DNA of 64,000 nucleotides. Source: Saussurea involucrata (Eukaryota > Streptophyta > Magnoliopsida > Asterales > Asteraceae). Position numbers and translations under genes: made by a program. This document shows positions 11,095 through 22,085 of the stretch, piece by piece; the stretch's first letter is position 1; each line of letters begins with the position of its first letter. Where the stretch lies: assembly GCA_033807775.1 (NCBI GenBank), contig CM066318.1, positions 84,296,879 to 84,360,878 on the forward strand, written 5' to 3'. The notes under the pieces are model-generated. The model made no database searches. It was not told the DNA's origin and worked only from the letters and a program-made list of their open reading frames with translations.

Positions 11095-11510
11095 ATGACT
11101 CCTAGTCCTTCCTCCGGACACCATCGCCCCTCGGCAACTGTGTTCTCAGTCACCGAGCAAAGGTACAGACCCTCATACACCTGACACTAAAATCCATTCC
11201 CGACTCTTCCAAGGTCCAACTCTCCTCTAAAACACACATATACCAAAACTACATACGTTCTCCCCTGACTTGACCAACGCCTCTCCGCTCTCGGAGTTCT
11301 TCCTTAGCTTAAGACGTAATACTCTACGACCTAGTGGGTTCATAGCCTTCATGCATGACAATACAGTAGATAAATCCTTTTACACATTTTATCCTTTTAA
11401 ATAAACAACATTTAGAAACAACTCGGGTACCCGTGACCCCATCACTCTTATAACTTCAAAACCCTACACAACGATTCGAGAATCGTTGGCATGCATCTTC
11501 CCGTGAACCT
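11095..11510 (-). repeat. Conserved noncoding block shared with elements F and C
   Basis: Read on the minus strand this contains CATGCATGAAGGCTATGAAC and continues through GGTCGTAGAGTATTACG to GTTGCCGAGG. It aligns over most of its length with 56350-56735 in F, and over a shorter core with 19025-19215 in C. Frames are broken, so conservation is at the nucleotide level. Confidence 0.7.
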
Positions 11511-12459
11511 CAATCTTGCTCAATCCGAACAATGTTATTACAATAGTAATATATTAAATGAAAATCTTTTCGTATGAGACAATTCTGAAAGAATTACCGA
11601 CACAAAGTAAACCAGTCGGTTCTCACACTCATTTGTATGATATCAAAAGGTCAATAAGCATTTTGGTTATAAGTGAATTGCAGGTAACCATCAATTTAAC
11701 TTATCATTAAAAGTGTGGAATACTTTGCAAATCGTTAAGCTCAAAATTTCAATGTGCGACGTAATTGAAATCGCTTTTTCTTTAAACGTGCACTCGTACA
11801 AGCTGACTCATTTTGTTCAAAGTTGACATTTATGTTTTTATTTTGAATCGTGAAAATTTCATGTTACATAAAAGAACGCCATGCATGAGACTCTATTTGC
11901 AATAGAAGGCTACTCACTCAACAAGGTCAACCGCTTTACTCACGAAGCTTATCCTTGATACTCCACTTACGACCAAGGGTCGCCCTCTCGGTTAAGCACT
12001 AACTTGATGTACATGCGTTCCACATCTCACTTACTCAACCATTTCACACTATCTTCGCTTTGATCGACTATCTCACTTTCTACTTCTACATGCTTTCAAT
12101 TCACTATAAGTATATTATTCCATGATTTCCATAACTAGGACTCTCCCGAAACTGGAGTCTTACCCAAACTCAAACATTCATCCTCTCCGAATCCACGAAG
12201 AGCTACCTCTAGACGACTCATAACATTCTTCACAACATTTCTTCTCTACGATGTCTACATACATCACATCATAATGACTCTTACACGACATTTCCCCAAG
12301 CAATGGAGCTCGGTCTATCCCTCAGGGATCTTGCTGACCTATTCCTCAACGTTCTCCCAACCATAGCGCTAAACTGAAAGAAACCGATAGTTAATCCTTG
12401 CTAGACGTGACACAACAAATTTTCTATAAGTAAGGTATTGTAAGCACGCACATGTACCT

Positions 12460-12502
12460 GTAAGTTCGTAATTACACTGGCCAGGTGTAATCACAAACTT
12501 AC
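12460..12502 (-). promoter_or_regulatory. Leader hairpin with palindromic TGGCCA loop, element A
   Basis: On the minus strand GTAAGTTTGTGATTACAC pairs with GTGTAATTACGAACTTAC around the loop CTGGCCA (TGGCCA at 12478-12483). It lies about 150 bp downstream of the PBS. The stem has two imperfect pairs. The equivalents in C (17744-17785) and E (44388-44430) keep the loop while the stem changes. Confidence 0.6.
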
Positions 12503-12642
12503 CTTACACGTTTGTCCTTGGCACCTTATTCCTAAGCGCATATATAGTGATCGTTCTTAGAGGCAATCCTATGTCTCGGCTGTGTTCCTCATCTTACAGT
12601 TTAAGTTTAGGCCCGAATGGTCACCTAAATCTCTTAAACTAA

Positions 12643-12655
12643 GGCTCTGATACCA
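12643..12655 (-). other. PBS of element A
   Basis: TGGTATCAGAGCC on the minus strand, two bases inside the 5' LTR boundary at 12658. It matches initiator tRNA-Met. A second, LTR-embedded copy at 12859-12871 belongs to the captured TRIM segment. Confidence 0.85.
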
Positions 12656-12657
12656 TC

Positions 12658-14621
12658 TATAACATCCCATGCCAACCGTACCAGATATTGTCCGCATTGT
12701 CCGCACACCTGGACTCATGGTTTTAAAACGCGTCTGATAGAGGAGGTATCAAGTCCCTTATAAGGCAACCTTTGTTCCCCTCCCCAACCAATGTGGGATC
12801 TTACAATCCACCCCGCTTAGGAGCCCAGCGTCCTCGCTGGCACACCAATCCGGTTCCCGGCTCTGATACCATTTGTAACGTCCCAAATTCATAATCATGC
12901 ATTACTAACGGATAAGCATTCAAATTTGATAGATAATCCTGTCTTTACATCATTAAAAGTTTACTTAAACAACATTCACAGCGAAAGTCTCTAAATCCAC
13001 AGCCGAGCTCTATCTATAGTCATTATAGCCAAAACTTGGAGTCGCGCTAATCTCCACAATCCTTTTTGACATCTCCCCTAGTTCTTACTAGAAGATCCCG
13101 TAGCACGCTTACCTGAAAATGGTTTAGTTTTTGAAAGCGAGGGTTAGACCAAAAGGTCTAGTGAATTCCCTCCGAAAACAACATGCAAACATTATAACAA
13201 CTTTTATAAAAGAATCATCGTAAATCTTAATATAACATAAAGCATGGTACTGCACTGTGTATTGGATCACATAAACATTCTTCGATCGGGGTCCCAGCAG
13301 GTTCCCTTCTCGCCTCTTCCGGAGCCTACGCAGACTCCCCTTCCCGGAGCCTACATAGACTCCCCTTCCCGGAGCCCACACGGACTCCCCTCTGCCGGAT
13401 AGGAGGAAACGGATTCCAACCTACCGGTCTGTCATAAATATCCAAGGGATCATCAGAACCCGAGGATCTATCTCTGATCCCACAGTGCAGACCGACTCCA
13501 CATAGCACATCATTCCTTTAATCCTTTCATAAAACATGCAACTTTAAATCCTTTGAATCATCAATCTCATTTTATCATATCATAATAAGCTTTCTTAAGT
13601 AAAACGCGTAGTTCATGAAAAAAAAACATACGTGACAGTTATAAACAGTTCATGCTCGTAAATGAAACCATAATCAGTTAGAAACATTTAACACTTTACG
13701 TCGTAAAAGGGTTTAGGGAACTCACCTTAATAACGCTGCACGCACTTCTTACTACCTCCAAGCTAATCCAATCGAACACCTAAGGGTATTAGGTTAAAAT
13801 TAGATTAAACGGTTCAAACCTACTGATCAGTGAACACTTTCCGGATACCTACTGTCCGGACGCCCTAATTTCCCAGATATCCGCACTGTCCGGATATCCC
13901 TACTTCCCGGATACCCGAACTGTCTGGATACTAGGACTTTCCGGACACACACAAATTCCGGATATCGCACCCAGTAACTCAAATTATCCGGAATGACACC
14001 CATCCGAAAACTACCATAACACTCTACCCGGGAACTAGCAATCCTATCCGGAAACTACTGTAAAAACCAGAATTGCTAGTGTCCGGATACGACGGCTGTT
14101 TGACAAAAGTGATCTAAAAGTGATCATTAAGCTCGTTTTCTGCCATTAATTTGATTTGACAAACCTAAGGGTTCATCCACCAATCCTAAACAACCACTTA
14201 ATCCCCTTTCTTACCATTAAATCAATTTACAAAGCCAAAAACCCTTAAAACCCACTTTTAAGAAGAATGTGGTTAAAAAAACCCATTGAATCCTTATAAT
14301 CAGACCTAAGAACCCAAACCAATTAAGAAAGGACCATTATAACAACAAGGAATACAAATTTAGAATGGAATAACTTGATGATTTCTCTTTTCTTTTGATC
14401 TCTTCTTCCAAAATCCCTTTCTTCTTCTCTTTTCTTTCCTAGCCGCCAACACCACCAAGCACCCTCACAAAATACTGATTTTAGAATAATGGAGGCTGCC
14501 CTAGGGAATTGAGTCCATAAATACCTTTCATTAATTGCAAACAAGTCCCTCAACTTAACTTTCATTTCGTAGACTTTAGCCACTAAACTTTCAATACAAG
14601 TTGAAAATTCGGGTTGTTACA
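12658..14621 (-). repeat. 5' LTR of element A (composite)
   Basis: The gypsy part is 12874-14621 and the TRIM-like part is 12658-12871. Compared with the left LTR it has three rather than two copies of the about 24-bp CCGGAGCCTACGCAGACTC repeat (13318-13387), and an extra AACCCAAACCAATT near 14311. The CCGGATA cluster is at 13840-14100, the predicted intron at 13113-13725 and the hairpin at 13139-13172. Divergence from the left copy is modest. Confidence 0.9.
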
Positions 14622-14626
14622 TCTAG

Positions 14627-15899
14627 CCCAACTGAAAATGTGGGATAAAAATGATGAACTGGTACTATTTTATTTATAAATCAGTCTTGTTTTGTTGAAT
14701 CGGGGGTTTTTAGTACTTGGGTATCCTCATCTGCTTTGTTCGTTTAGTTAAATGATCGAACATGAACAATTATCTCAGTCGTTCATTTATGTTCGTTTAA
14801 GTTTGTTTATACATAAATTATATTTATATATATTATGACATTAACATATAAAATCGTTAATAAAACCACAAAATTATCATTGAGAGGTACGGAAAATTGA
14901 ACAAACATGAAACCAGATTGTCGTTTCGGATTTTAAGCTTCAGAATTGACCACAATGGTTTTAAAGTTCTTAATTCAAGCAAATGAAAAACACTTTAGAA
15001 TCTTTTACACCCGCCGCATCGCGTGGGTACAGTAACTAGTCTAATATTAAAAACTAAAATAAAAATTGTTTTCAAACACCAATTAAAGGATGCCCATGTC
15101 CCCCATGCGTCTCCTTGACTATTAATTAACCAAAGTTCAAGAACTTCCTTTTTCATCCCAAAATTTACATCTCTTGGCAAGATCTTCATCTCTATATCAA
15201 TCCATAAAGAAGCAATGTAGGAGAAGTTCTAAACGCTAAGGAGGAGGAAGATGGGGCAAGCTTCACCTACCAGATGGGGGCGATGATATCTTTGGACCAA
15301 GGATCTAGATATGAAATTGGAGATCATGGAGGAGGGGTGTGGAAGTTAGAGATCGTAGATTTGGAACATGAAAGGGCGACGATGTGGAAGAGTTCGCCGA
15401 AGGTTATCGTCGATGGAACTTAAAGGGACGATGATTTATCGGTGGATTTGGAGCTTGAAAGGGACGATATTTTTATGTATGTATATATTATAATTTACCT
15501 TATTAGTGCTTGTGGTTTTAAAATCAAAAAATAAAATTTTAATAGTAAATTAAAAAATAATAAAATAACTAAATATACGCCTGCCCAATTCTATTTAACA
15601 TAACTTTTTTAACATAGGCAAAGGATCAAGGACGTGTGAAAATAAAAATCACAAGAACATTATTGTCCGGTGTGATTTCGTGTAAACCACGAAGGACCAA
15701 GGATATAATTGAAGTTAAAAATATATTTTGATAAGTATTTTATTTATAGTTTATACAATGGAGTAAGTTATAGTTTTGGTCCCTAAGTTATATTAATTTT
15801 AACAAAAAACATTCTCAAATCTTTATTAAAATTTGTCTCTAACGTGTGCAAAATAGACTAGTTTTTTACGCCCACTTTTCTGTTAACTTCAATTAAATG
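14627..15899. other. Inter-element region with old repeats
   Basis: No convincing gene. At 14740-14830 there are TTCGTTTA/GTTCATTTATGTTCG words typical of decayed hAT-like repeats. At about 14995-15045 (minus) lies a copy of the GTACCCACGCGATGCGGCGG repeat also found at 48285. At 15200-15470 is a GA-rich stretch with CGACGAT repeats and stops in all frames. At 15775-15890 is a 'TTTGGTCCCTAAGTT' repeat. Confidence 0.5.
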
Positions 15900-16547
15900 T
15901 AGACCTGACAAACGTGTCGTGTCGTGTCGGGTTCGTGTCGGTTTCAAAGTTAAACGGGTTGAAAATGCCTAACCCTAACCCGACCCATTTAATAAACGGG
16001 TCAAAAAATCTCAACCCTAACCCGACCCCCTAACCCGACATGTAATAACCGTGTCTTTTTGTAAATAAATATAAAGTTTGGTGCCCAAAGTGTGAGGAGT
16101 AGAGGTTTTAAGGCTATGTGAAAAAGGTATAAAAAGGGGATAGAAACCCTAATTTTCCTCATTTCCTCATCTCAGGGTGTGTATTGTGGCTAAGAGAGTG
16201 TGTCAGTGAAGAAGGATTTTAGCAATTGAAGGGGAAGACGTGGGAATTTGCAGCTGAGACTTGGGAAGAGCATAGGAACCATCAAGGTAATCCCCAACTC
16301 ATGCTCCATTTTGATTTAATCTTAACTCTAGAGTGGTAGAACCTGAATTGGTGTTTATTGATTAGAAAGAAAAGAAATGGTAGCTGGGTGTTCTTCCTAT
16401 TCGAATCAATGTGGAAAAATTGGATGAAATAACTTGCTATTAGGTTAGAATTAATATTTCCATGATTTTATGGGTTCAAAATCGAATGTGGCTTGGTATG
16501 AGGTAATCGATTTAGCTATGGTAAAAGAAAATACTCGATGAAACCCA

Positions 16548-16780
16548 GTCGTCCGGAACTCGCCACATCCGGAAACATTGGGTAGGATCCGGTAATTGAG
16601 AGACCGGATGTGTTGTCCGGTAAGCGAAACCGGAAGTGTGAATACCGAAACCGGATACCGAAACCGGGTGTACCGGAACCGGATGTACCGGAACCGGAGG
16701 TACCGGATGCCAAGAGTCCAAATACCGGATTTGGGGTACCGGATACCGGGCGAAATCTGGGGAGTCCGGATCCCATCTAG
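16548..16780 (+). repeat. CCGGA-rich short-repeat cluster in the LTR of C
   Basis: Repeated TCCGGA, ACCGGATACC and ACCGGAACCGG words pack a dense CpG block into an otherwise AT-rich LTR. The 3' LTR counterpart is 28038-28260. Open frames here are repeat artefacts. Confidence 0.75.
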
Positions 16781-16924
16781 TCCAAGACTTTCAGTTTTTC
16801 AGTAAGGTTCGAGATATATGGGTGTAACTGACGAGAGACTTATCTAGTCTTATGTATGGGTGTAAATGTAGGTTCAGGTAGAAGAAAATCGGTTGCAAGC
16901 AAGGACCCGTAGTGTGGACGCCAG

Positions 16925-17353
16925 GTGAGTCTTTCTGAACCTAAAACCTTTTTAAGTGTGAATTCTTATGCATGTTTATATTTGCAAACGCATGTACTGC
17001 TTTAAATTATGCGTGAAAGGTGTGAGTAAATAAAGTGGATATACTGTATACGTGTAGACATGCTATGGCATTGATGTGAGATGGGGGTGTGTCCCATAAG
17101 ATTAAATATATGAATTTGTTTCATATATGGGCGGTGTGTGCCCTATTACGCTGTCACGGTGTGTGTGACCATAGTGTGTGTCATTAGCATGTGTCTTGAT
17201 GTGCTTATTATGAAAGTGTGCTTCATTATGAATTTTCATAAAATTCCTTGCTGCATTTTTATAAATGATGTTGTTATTGGTGTGACTTATTTTGAGGGAA
17301 CTCACTAGACCTTATGGTCTAACCCTCGCTTTTCAAAACTAAAGCCTTTTCAG
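16925..17353 (+). other. Predicted LTR-leader intron of element C
   Basis: The donor GCCAG|GTGAGTCTTTCT at 16925 is a strong plant 5' splice site. The acceptor CTTTTCAG|GTAAGC ends at 17353. A CTAAC branch-point match (17319-17323) lies 31 nt upstream of the acceptor, inside the 3' arm of the conserved hairpin 17294-17327. Length is 429 nt. In the 3' LTR copy the donor is changed to GTCAGT (28399). Confidence 0.5.
17294..17327 (+). promoter_or_regulatory. Conserved branch-point hairpin in the LTR of C
   Basis: GAGGG and CCCTC form an outer stem. TAGACC and GGTCTA form an inner stem around the loop TTAT, with AACTCAC bulged on the 5' side. Counterparts are at 28768-28801 (3' LTR), 6891-6924 and 13139-13172 (A), 38075-38107 and 44843-44875 (E), and with different stem sequence at 54914-54950 and 61031-61067 (F). 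Confidence 0.65.
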
Positions 17354-17588
17354 GTAAGCAGGTAGCCGAGAGCTTGTTTAGAGGATTAGCAAGACGTGAG
17401 TCGGAGCTTGCGTATAGAAGGTTTAGAAGATTTCCCCTTTTATTTTGTAGTCATGTTCTCAGCTGTAGTTAGGGTTATTTCCGCGAACCCAATTTGTAAT
17501 GTTGATAGTGTGACTTAGTTGGGCCATTTTGGCGTTTTAAATTAAAGGAGTAGTTTTGGCATGCTTGTTTGGAGTGGATTGTTACAGT

Positions 17589-17600
17589 TGGTATCAGAGC
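17589..17600 (+). other. PBS of element C
   Basis: TGGTATCAGAGC lies two bases after the 5' LTR end. It is complementary to initiator tRNA-Met. Confidence 0.9.
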
Positions 17601-17743
17601 GCTAGTTTAAGCGATTTAGGTGACCAGATGGGCCTAAACTTAAACTGTGGAGTTGGAGGATACAGCTGAGATATAGGAAGCCTTTAGGGAAGACCTTAAT
17701 CACCGAGAATTTAGGACGATGGTAGTGAGGACTCTCATGTAAG

Positions 17744-17785
17744 GTAAATTCAAATCACATCTGGCCAATGTCATCATGAATTTAC
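17744..17785 (+). promoter_or_regulatory. Leader hairpin with palindromic TGGCCA loop, element C
   Basis: GTAAATTC pairs with GAATTTAC at the base and ACAT with ATGT beneath the loop CTGGCCA (17762-17767). Compared with A, base pairs in the lower stem are exchanged but pairing is kept. Confidence 0.6.
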
Positions 17786-18595
17786 AGGTGCATGGGTGTG
17801 CTTGATTACCGTTGTTCTGATAGTGGTTAGTGTGGAGAGTAACGGTAGTATGTGGAGTGTGGTGGTTAGTGTGTGGAGAGTAACGGTAGTATGTGGAGTG
17901 TGGTGGTTAGTGTGTGGAGAATAATGGTGGTGTGTGGAAAGCGGTGGTAGTGTGTAAAGTTTTAACCTTGTCATGGTGGCAACGGTTTAGTGTGTTATGC
18001 AGATTATTCATGGTGTGATTGATGACACTATCTAGAATGAGTATTGTTTGAATGTTTGGTGTGGGTGTCCGTGTGAGGTGGAATCTTTAGGGTTCTTAAG
18101 GAAAATAATTGATTGGAGGTGAGCTCCTAATTTCTGATGATTCTTCATTCTGGGAGTTTTCGTTGCCGATGAATTGGGATCTTGAGAGTTTCAACTCAAG
18201 GATCGGGTAGTAGAGACGTGCCTTCTTACTCTCTAGTCAGTGGAAGAGTGGCAAGGGGTGGTTGAGGAATAATAGATGCGTTGGTTGGAAGTTGGGGGCA
18301 AGGTTAAATGAAAAATAGTTATTGATTGGTTAACCTATTTGGGGTCGAAGAGAAGCCGCATATTTTACAAATCAGTAGTCAAGTGGTAACTGTGAAGTTG
18401 GGGCATACAAGTGTGCGGGGAAGCACCGGTACCAAGGTTGTTGCAATTGTGAGAAACCGGAAGGTTTGGTCGGAAGTAGGGCACCGATGTTGAATTGTTG
18501 TGAATGTCAATGGTTGACCTTGCTTGAGCGAATAGCCTTCAATGTAAAGTGAGTCATGCATTGTGTTCTCAAACAAATTACGTGAGTCCTTTATG

Positions 18596-18598
<3 letters not shown>

Positions 18599-18678
<80 letters not shown>
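18599..18678. repeat. (AT)n(GT)n microsatellite
   Basis: About 42 bp of AT repeats is followed by about 35 bp of GT repeats, inside element C. The open frames across it are low-complexity and not genes. Confidence 0.95.
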
Positions 18679-18682
<4 letters not shown>

Positions 18683-21600
18683 GTCTTGGAAGTTTCGGGT
18701 TTCGAAAATGAGTGGGCGCGTGCAAGTGTGTGTTTGAAGGAAAAGACGAATTTATTTACGTTGTGTAGTAGATTTCGAACTTGGGGAAGTAGTGAATTAT
18801 TTCACCTTTTTACAAAAGAATTAACCTTGTTGTAGAAATCATAACAATATTTGATCGCATGATTTTATGAGTGAAATCGATATGAACACGTTGTTGTCAT
18901 ATCAGCGAGTGTGAGAGTCAACCGACTCTCCCAGTGTGGGTGATTTGCCGTATTTTAAAAAATCGCATGAAAAGAGTTTTTGTGAATGCAAATTTCAGTT
19001 ACTGGGTAGGTTGTGAGATATCATGGGTTGTGTATGAGCGATCCCCGAGATCTGTGTGTGTGCGTGGCTATTCTTTATGAAGGTGTCGTGTCATGCATAT
19101 CAAACCTTGTTTCGCGGTGTATTTCAAGTGTGTAAAACGATTTAAATCATTGTGTCGACATGCATGAAGGCTATGAACTCGCTAGGTAGTAAGATGTATC
19201 GTGTTTAAGGGTGAAGGGAAGCTTCGAAAGTGGAAATGGTGGCGGAGTCGTCGATGGTCGATTCGTGACCTTGATGTTTCCTTTTAGGGAGGGCGATGAA
19301 TAACTGCAGTCTCAGTCTTTGACTTTAGAGATGCTTGTATGATAGTAGTCTTTGTTCTTATTTGGTAATTTAATGTGTGGCTGACGGCGGGTATGTCCCA
19401 GGTAATTTCGAAGGAAACAAGATACTTCGAAAGGTAGCGTTGTAGCATGTTGATGAAATGGTATCGACATGGGGACAGGCCTGAGGTGGCCTCGTATCTA
19501 GGCAATCTGTCGGGTAAGCCTTGTGGCTCAAGCATATGAGAGCGGTGGGGGCACAAAGTTAGTTACGATGCGTGGGAGGAATTAGATTTCGGTGGAAATT
19601 CTCGTTGTCAGAGGCACCGTTGAAGCATCATTTTCATGGCGGGCGTTGATGTTGAAGTCAACGACAGTTGTTGAGATCGTTGTCGAGAGATTGGAGTTGG
19701 AAGGGGTAACCCTGGGGTGATTAGTTTGTCGGGTTTATGCGCGAACGTAAGAGGTCGGTAAAGGAAAGGTGTGTATCTGTCAAGATGTTGGATCGCCTTA
19801 CGTGAGTGTTTTGAAAGTGGAGAATTGATAGTTGGATAGGCGTTTTTCTGGTGTGATTGACGTTTCGTCTATGAATGAAGTAGTTAGCACAACTCATGTG
19901 GGACGAGTGGGTTATGTTGGTCTGCAAGGTAGCATCTTACCGTATGGTTTACTGGAGCATGTTTCGTGTGGATTCTTAAGAGTCGGTTGGGGATAAAGAC
20001 TCGAGCGATGTGAAGTAGACGATCATAAGTTGTGGTTCAACTAGGTTGGGAAAAGACCAGGTCGTGGGATAGCTGTATTTCAAATGTTTGTTGTGATCGG
20101 CACGGAGAAACAAGGCTTATTGTGTGCACTATTGATCGTGAAGATCTTGCCCTTGGTGTTAGGCTGTGGTGTGGTGGTTGTGAGGATAAGTTAGTGGTAA
20201 CTTATGCAAGGTAGATGCGCAAGTCTTCGGTGAGATAACAAGTTGTTGTGGGGATAAGTGGTGGTTTAGTGTTGTTAATATGAGATGAGCGTAAGTGGAA
20301 ATCCCTGCTCGGAGATTATTGATAAGTTGTTTAATGGTGACAATAGATGTGTGTTAAGATGAATGGATGTTTTGGTGGGTGTTGTGGTATTGCTGATTCG
20401 AGAAGAAAAGATTAGAGTGGTAGTTGACGGCTACCTAAGAGGGAGGAACCGTGTGCTTATAGGTTGTGATGAGTCGATGGGTATGTCGTCTGGTGCCATT
20501 GTCATGTTTACGAAGATGTTGGATTGTTTGGTTTATGATGTTTCGCAGTAGATACGAAATCCTTGGAATGTTGAATTATTCCTTGCGTGTAAGAGATTTC
20601 TCATGAGTGGGATAACCCCGTTTGTGGGACAAGATGTGTGTGGTGGATTCGAGTATTGGGTGTTATCTACTGAAGAGGATCATAACTGTGAGTTAAGGTG
20701 ATACTCGAGGTTGATCTTGTGTTAAATTGGTGAATTGAACGTTCGTTATTCTAATAAGGGATTCTTGTTGTTGTGGCGTTAACATCTGTAATGTTACGGA
20801 AGTGAAGTTGAGTGTGAAACTCTTAATTCGTTTCAGAACCGTGGATCTAGGTGTGTGGTCGATATCGTGCAACAGTGGGTACAGGGTGTCATTGTCGAGT
20901 GCATGAGCTCCTAGTAGGAGTATGAGAAAGAGGGTTGCGTGAATGTGTTGGTTTAAGGGTCGAGGAAAGCTAGTTTGTAAAGTCGGTCAAAAGTGTGCAT
21001 CATATGATGAGCCATTCCTTGGAATCATGTGTTATGTCTTGAGAAGAAAGTTAAATGTAGTGCTCGGAATGAAGGACCATTGGATTAGACTTAGTAGTGG
21101 TGTGGGAAACATTCCAAGTGAGTTTGTCGTGCGATGTTAAGCTAATGGGTATAGTTTTGTGTGAGCTCGGGCACTCCTTCCTGTTGAGTGGGTGAAACTT
21201 GAATCCATGTGGATGGACGAGTGTTGGGTGCAGTGGGAAGTTAAATGTGTGTCTTCTGGATTGGTATGGTTTGGTTGGTGGCTGCTTCAAATGTTGGAGT
21301 GTAGAAGTTTCCTACTTTTAGTTAAGTATAGTGTGGGGTGATGATGTGGTGAAAACGTGTGAATTGATTATTGATGGATAGTAGTCAATGCAATTCAGGC
21401 AAGGAATTGTTATCTGCTTTAGACGTATATCGTGTTGGGAAAACGATTGTAGAATTGTGTGTGGAGCCCTTATTTTGTCGCATTTTAAAACCATGAGTCT
21501 GGGTGTGGATGATAGTGTGTGCAATTGTTACAGTTGGTACAGATGGCTTGAGGCATTTTTATGATACGTGAGTTTTTCTGGGGTAAGAGTCGTAGTTAAC

Positions 21601-21799
21601 CGAAAGTGTGACAATTCGTTGGTATACGCCCTATTGTTGAAGGGTTATGCAAATTGGGGGTGATAGAATCCTTTAGAAGCAAAGGGGTTGGCATGAGCAG
21701 ATATCTGTGAACCTGCCAAGTATAAAGAGGTATCGTGAAAAAGGGGCATTGAGTGATACCGGAGGTCATGCGGCTGACCGCCGATAAGTTAAACAGGTT

Positions 21800-22085
21800 C
21801 ACAGGAAGTTGAGAGTGGCTCTAGACCGCCACAGGGTTATGTGAGTAAAAGGAGGAGATTGATCGAATTCCAAGTAGGAGACAGTGTGATGCTTAAAGTT
21901 TCGTCGTGGAAAGTCGTTGTGCGTTTGGAAAGAAAGGGGGAATTAAGACCCGGGTATGTCAGGTCGTACGCCATCACTGAGCGTGTAGGTGAGGTGGCGT
22001 ATAAGCTGAAGTTGCCCTAGGAGTTTCGGGGAGTTCATTCGACATTTCACGTGTCGAATCTTAGGAAGTGCTTGGCCGAGGAAAG
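21800..22085 (+). pseudogene. pol: Integrase C-terminal remnant of element C (5' part)
   Basis: With frame corrections the reading VMLKVSSWK...RKGELRPGYV and HSTFHVSNLRKCLAE can be seen (21885-22080). It matches the end of chromovirus integrase as preserved in E (VMLKVSPWKGVVRFGKKG). A TAG stop falls after KLKLP, and the upstream end is frameshifted. The reading is cut at 22085 by insertion of element D and resumes at 27367. Confidence 0.8.

Larger units (their letters stand above)
8331..12657 (-). other. Interior of element A, noncoding and decayed
   Basis: The plus strand is strikingly G-poor, so the element's sense strand is C-poor. No open frame resembles gag, protease, RT or integrase. 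A leader next to the PBS (12420-12657) is conserved with C and E and contains the TGGCCA-loop hairpin. A block at 11095-11510 is shared with element F and partly with C. At the 3' end RYPHLFPIRNFG can be read (minus), a remnant of the end of pol. Confidence 0.7.
6410..14621 (-). mobile_element. Ty3/gypsy element A, non-autonomous, with chimeric LTRs
   Basis: The outer limits are fixed by a perfect TSD, TCTAG (6405-6409 and 14622-14626). The element reads on the minus strand. Its 5' LTR is 12658-14621, PBS 12643-12655, interior 8331-12657 and 3' LTR 6410-8330. The polypurine tract (minus) lies at about 8331-8345. The interior is 4.3 kb and has no readable gag or RT. A trace of the chromodomain end (RYPHLF) survives near 8385-8405. 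The LTRs share motifs with C and E, which places it in the same chromovirus-like group. Confidence 0.93.
16041..17586 (+). repeat. 5' LTR of element C
   Basis: 1546 bp. TATAAAAAG at 16128-16136 puts the promoter very near the LTR start, so most of the LTR should be transcribed leader. A splice-donor-like ATCAAG|GTAATC is at 16287. A CCGGATACC/ACCGGAACC cluster spans 16548-16780. A second donor, GCCAG|GTGAGT, is at 16925. The hairpin is at 17294-17327 and the acceptor TTTTCAG|G ends at 17353. Confidence 0.92.
17603..21799 (+). other. Interior of element C, noncoding, C-poor
   Basis: The strand is rich in G and T with very few C (for example about 3 C and 19 G in 20221-20280). No gag, protease, RT or RNase H motif is visible. 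The leader (17603-17800) aligns with those of A and E and holds the TGGCCA-loop hairpin at 17744-17785. At 17820-17960 there is a tandem GTGTGGAGAGTAACGGTAGT-type repeat (unit about 45-50 bp). A block around 18690-18790 aligns with A and F, as does the core at 19025-19215. Confidence 0.7.

Noticed and set aside
12643..12655. tRNA-like match to initiator tRNA-Met
   Set aside because: Only about 13 bases complementary to the tRNA 3' end. These are primer binding sites, not tRNA genes.
16512..16805. Open frames rich in Gly/Pro or Arg/Asn repeats in the LTR of C (also 27945-28322)
   Set aside because: They translate the CCGGA repeat cluster. Frames differ between the two LTRs.
17744..17785. Short intron (GGTAAATT ... 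TTTACAG) in the C leader
   Set aside because: Donor and acceptor would be only about 45 nt apart, below the usual plant minimum. Pairing of the two sides as a hairpin explains the sequence better.
18549..18835. Frames reading IYIYIY and VCVCVC
   Set aside because: They are translation of an (AT)n(GT)n microsatellite.
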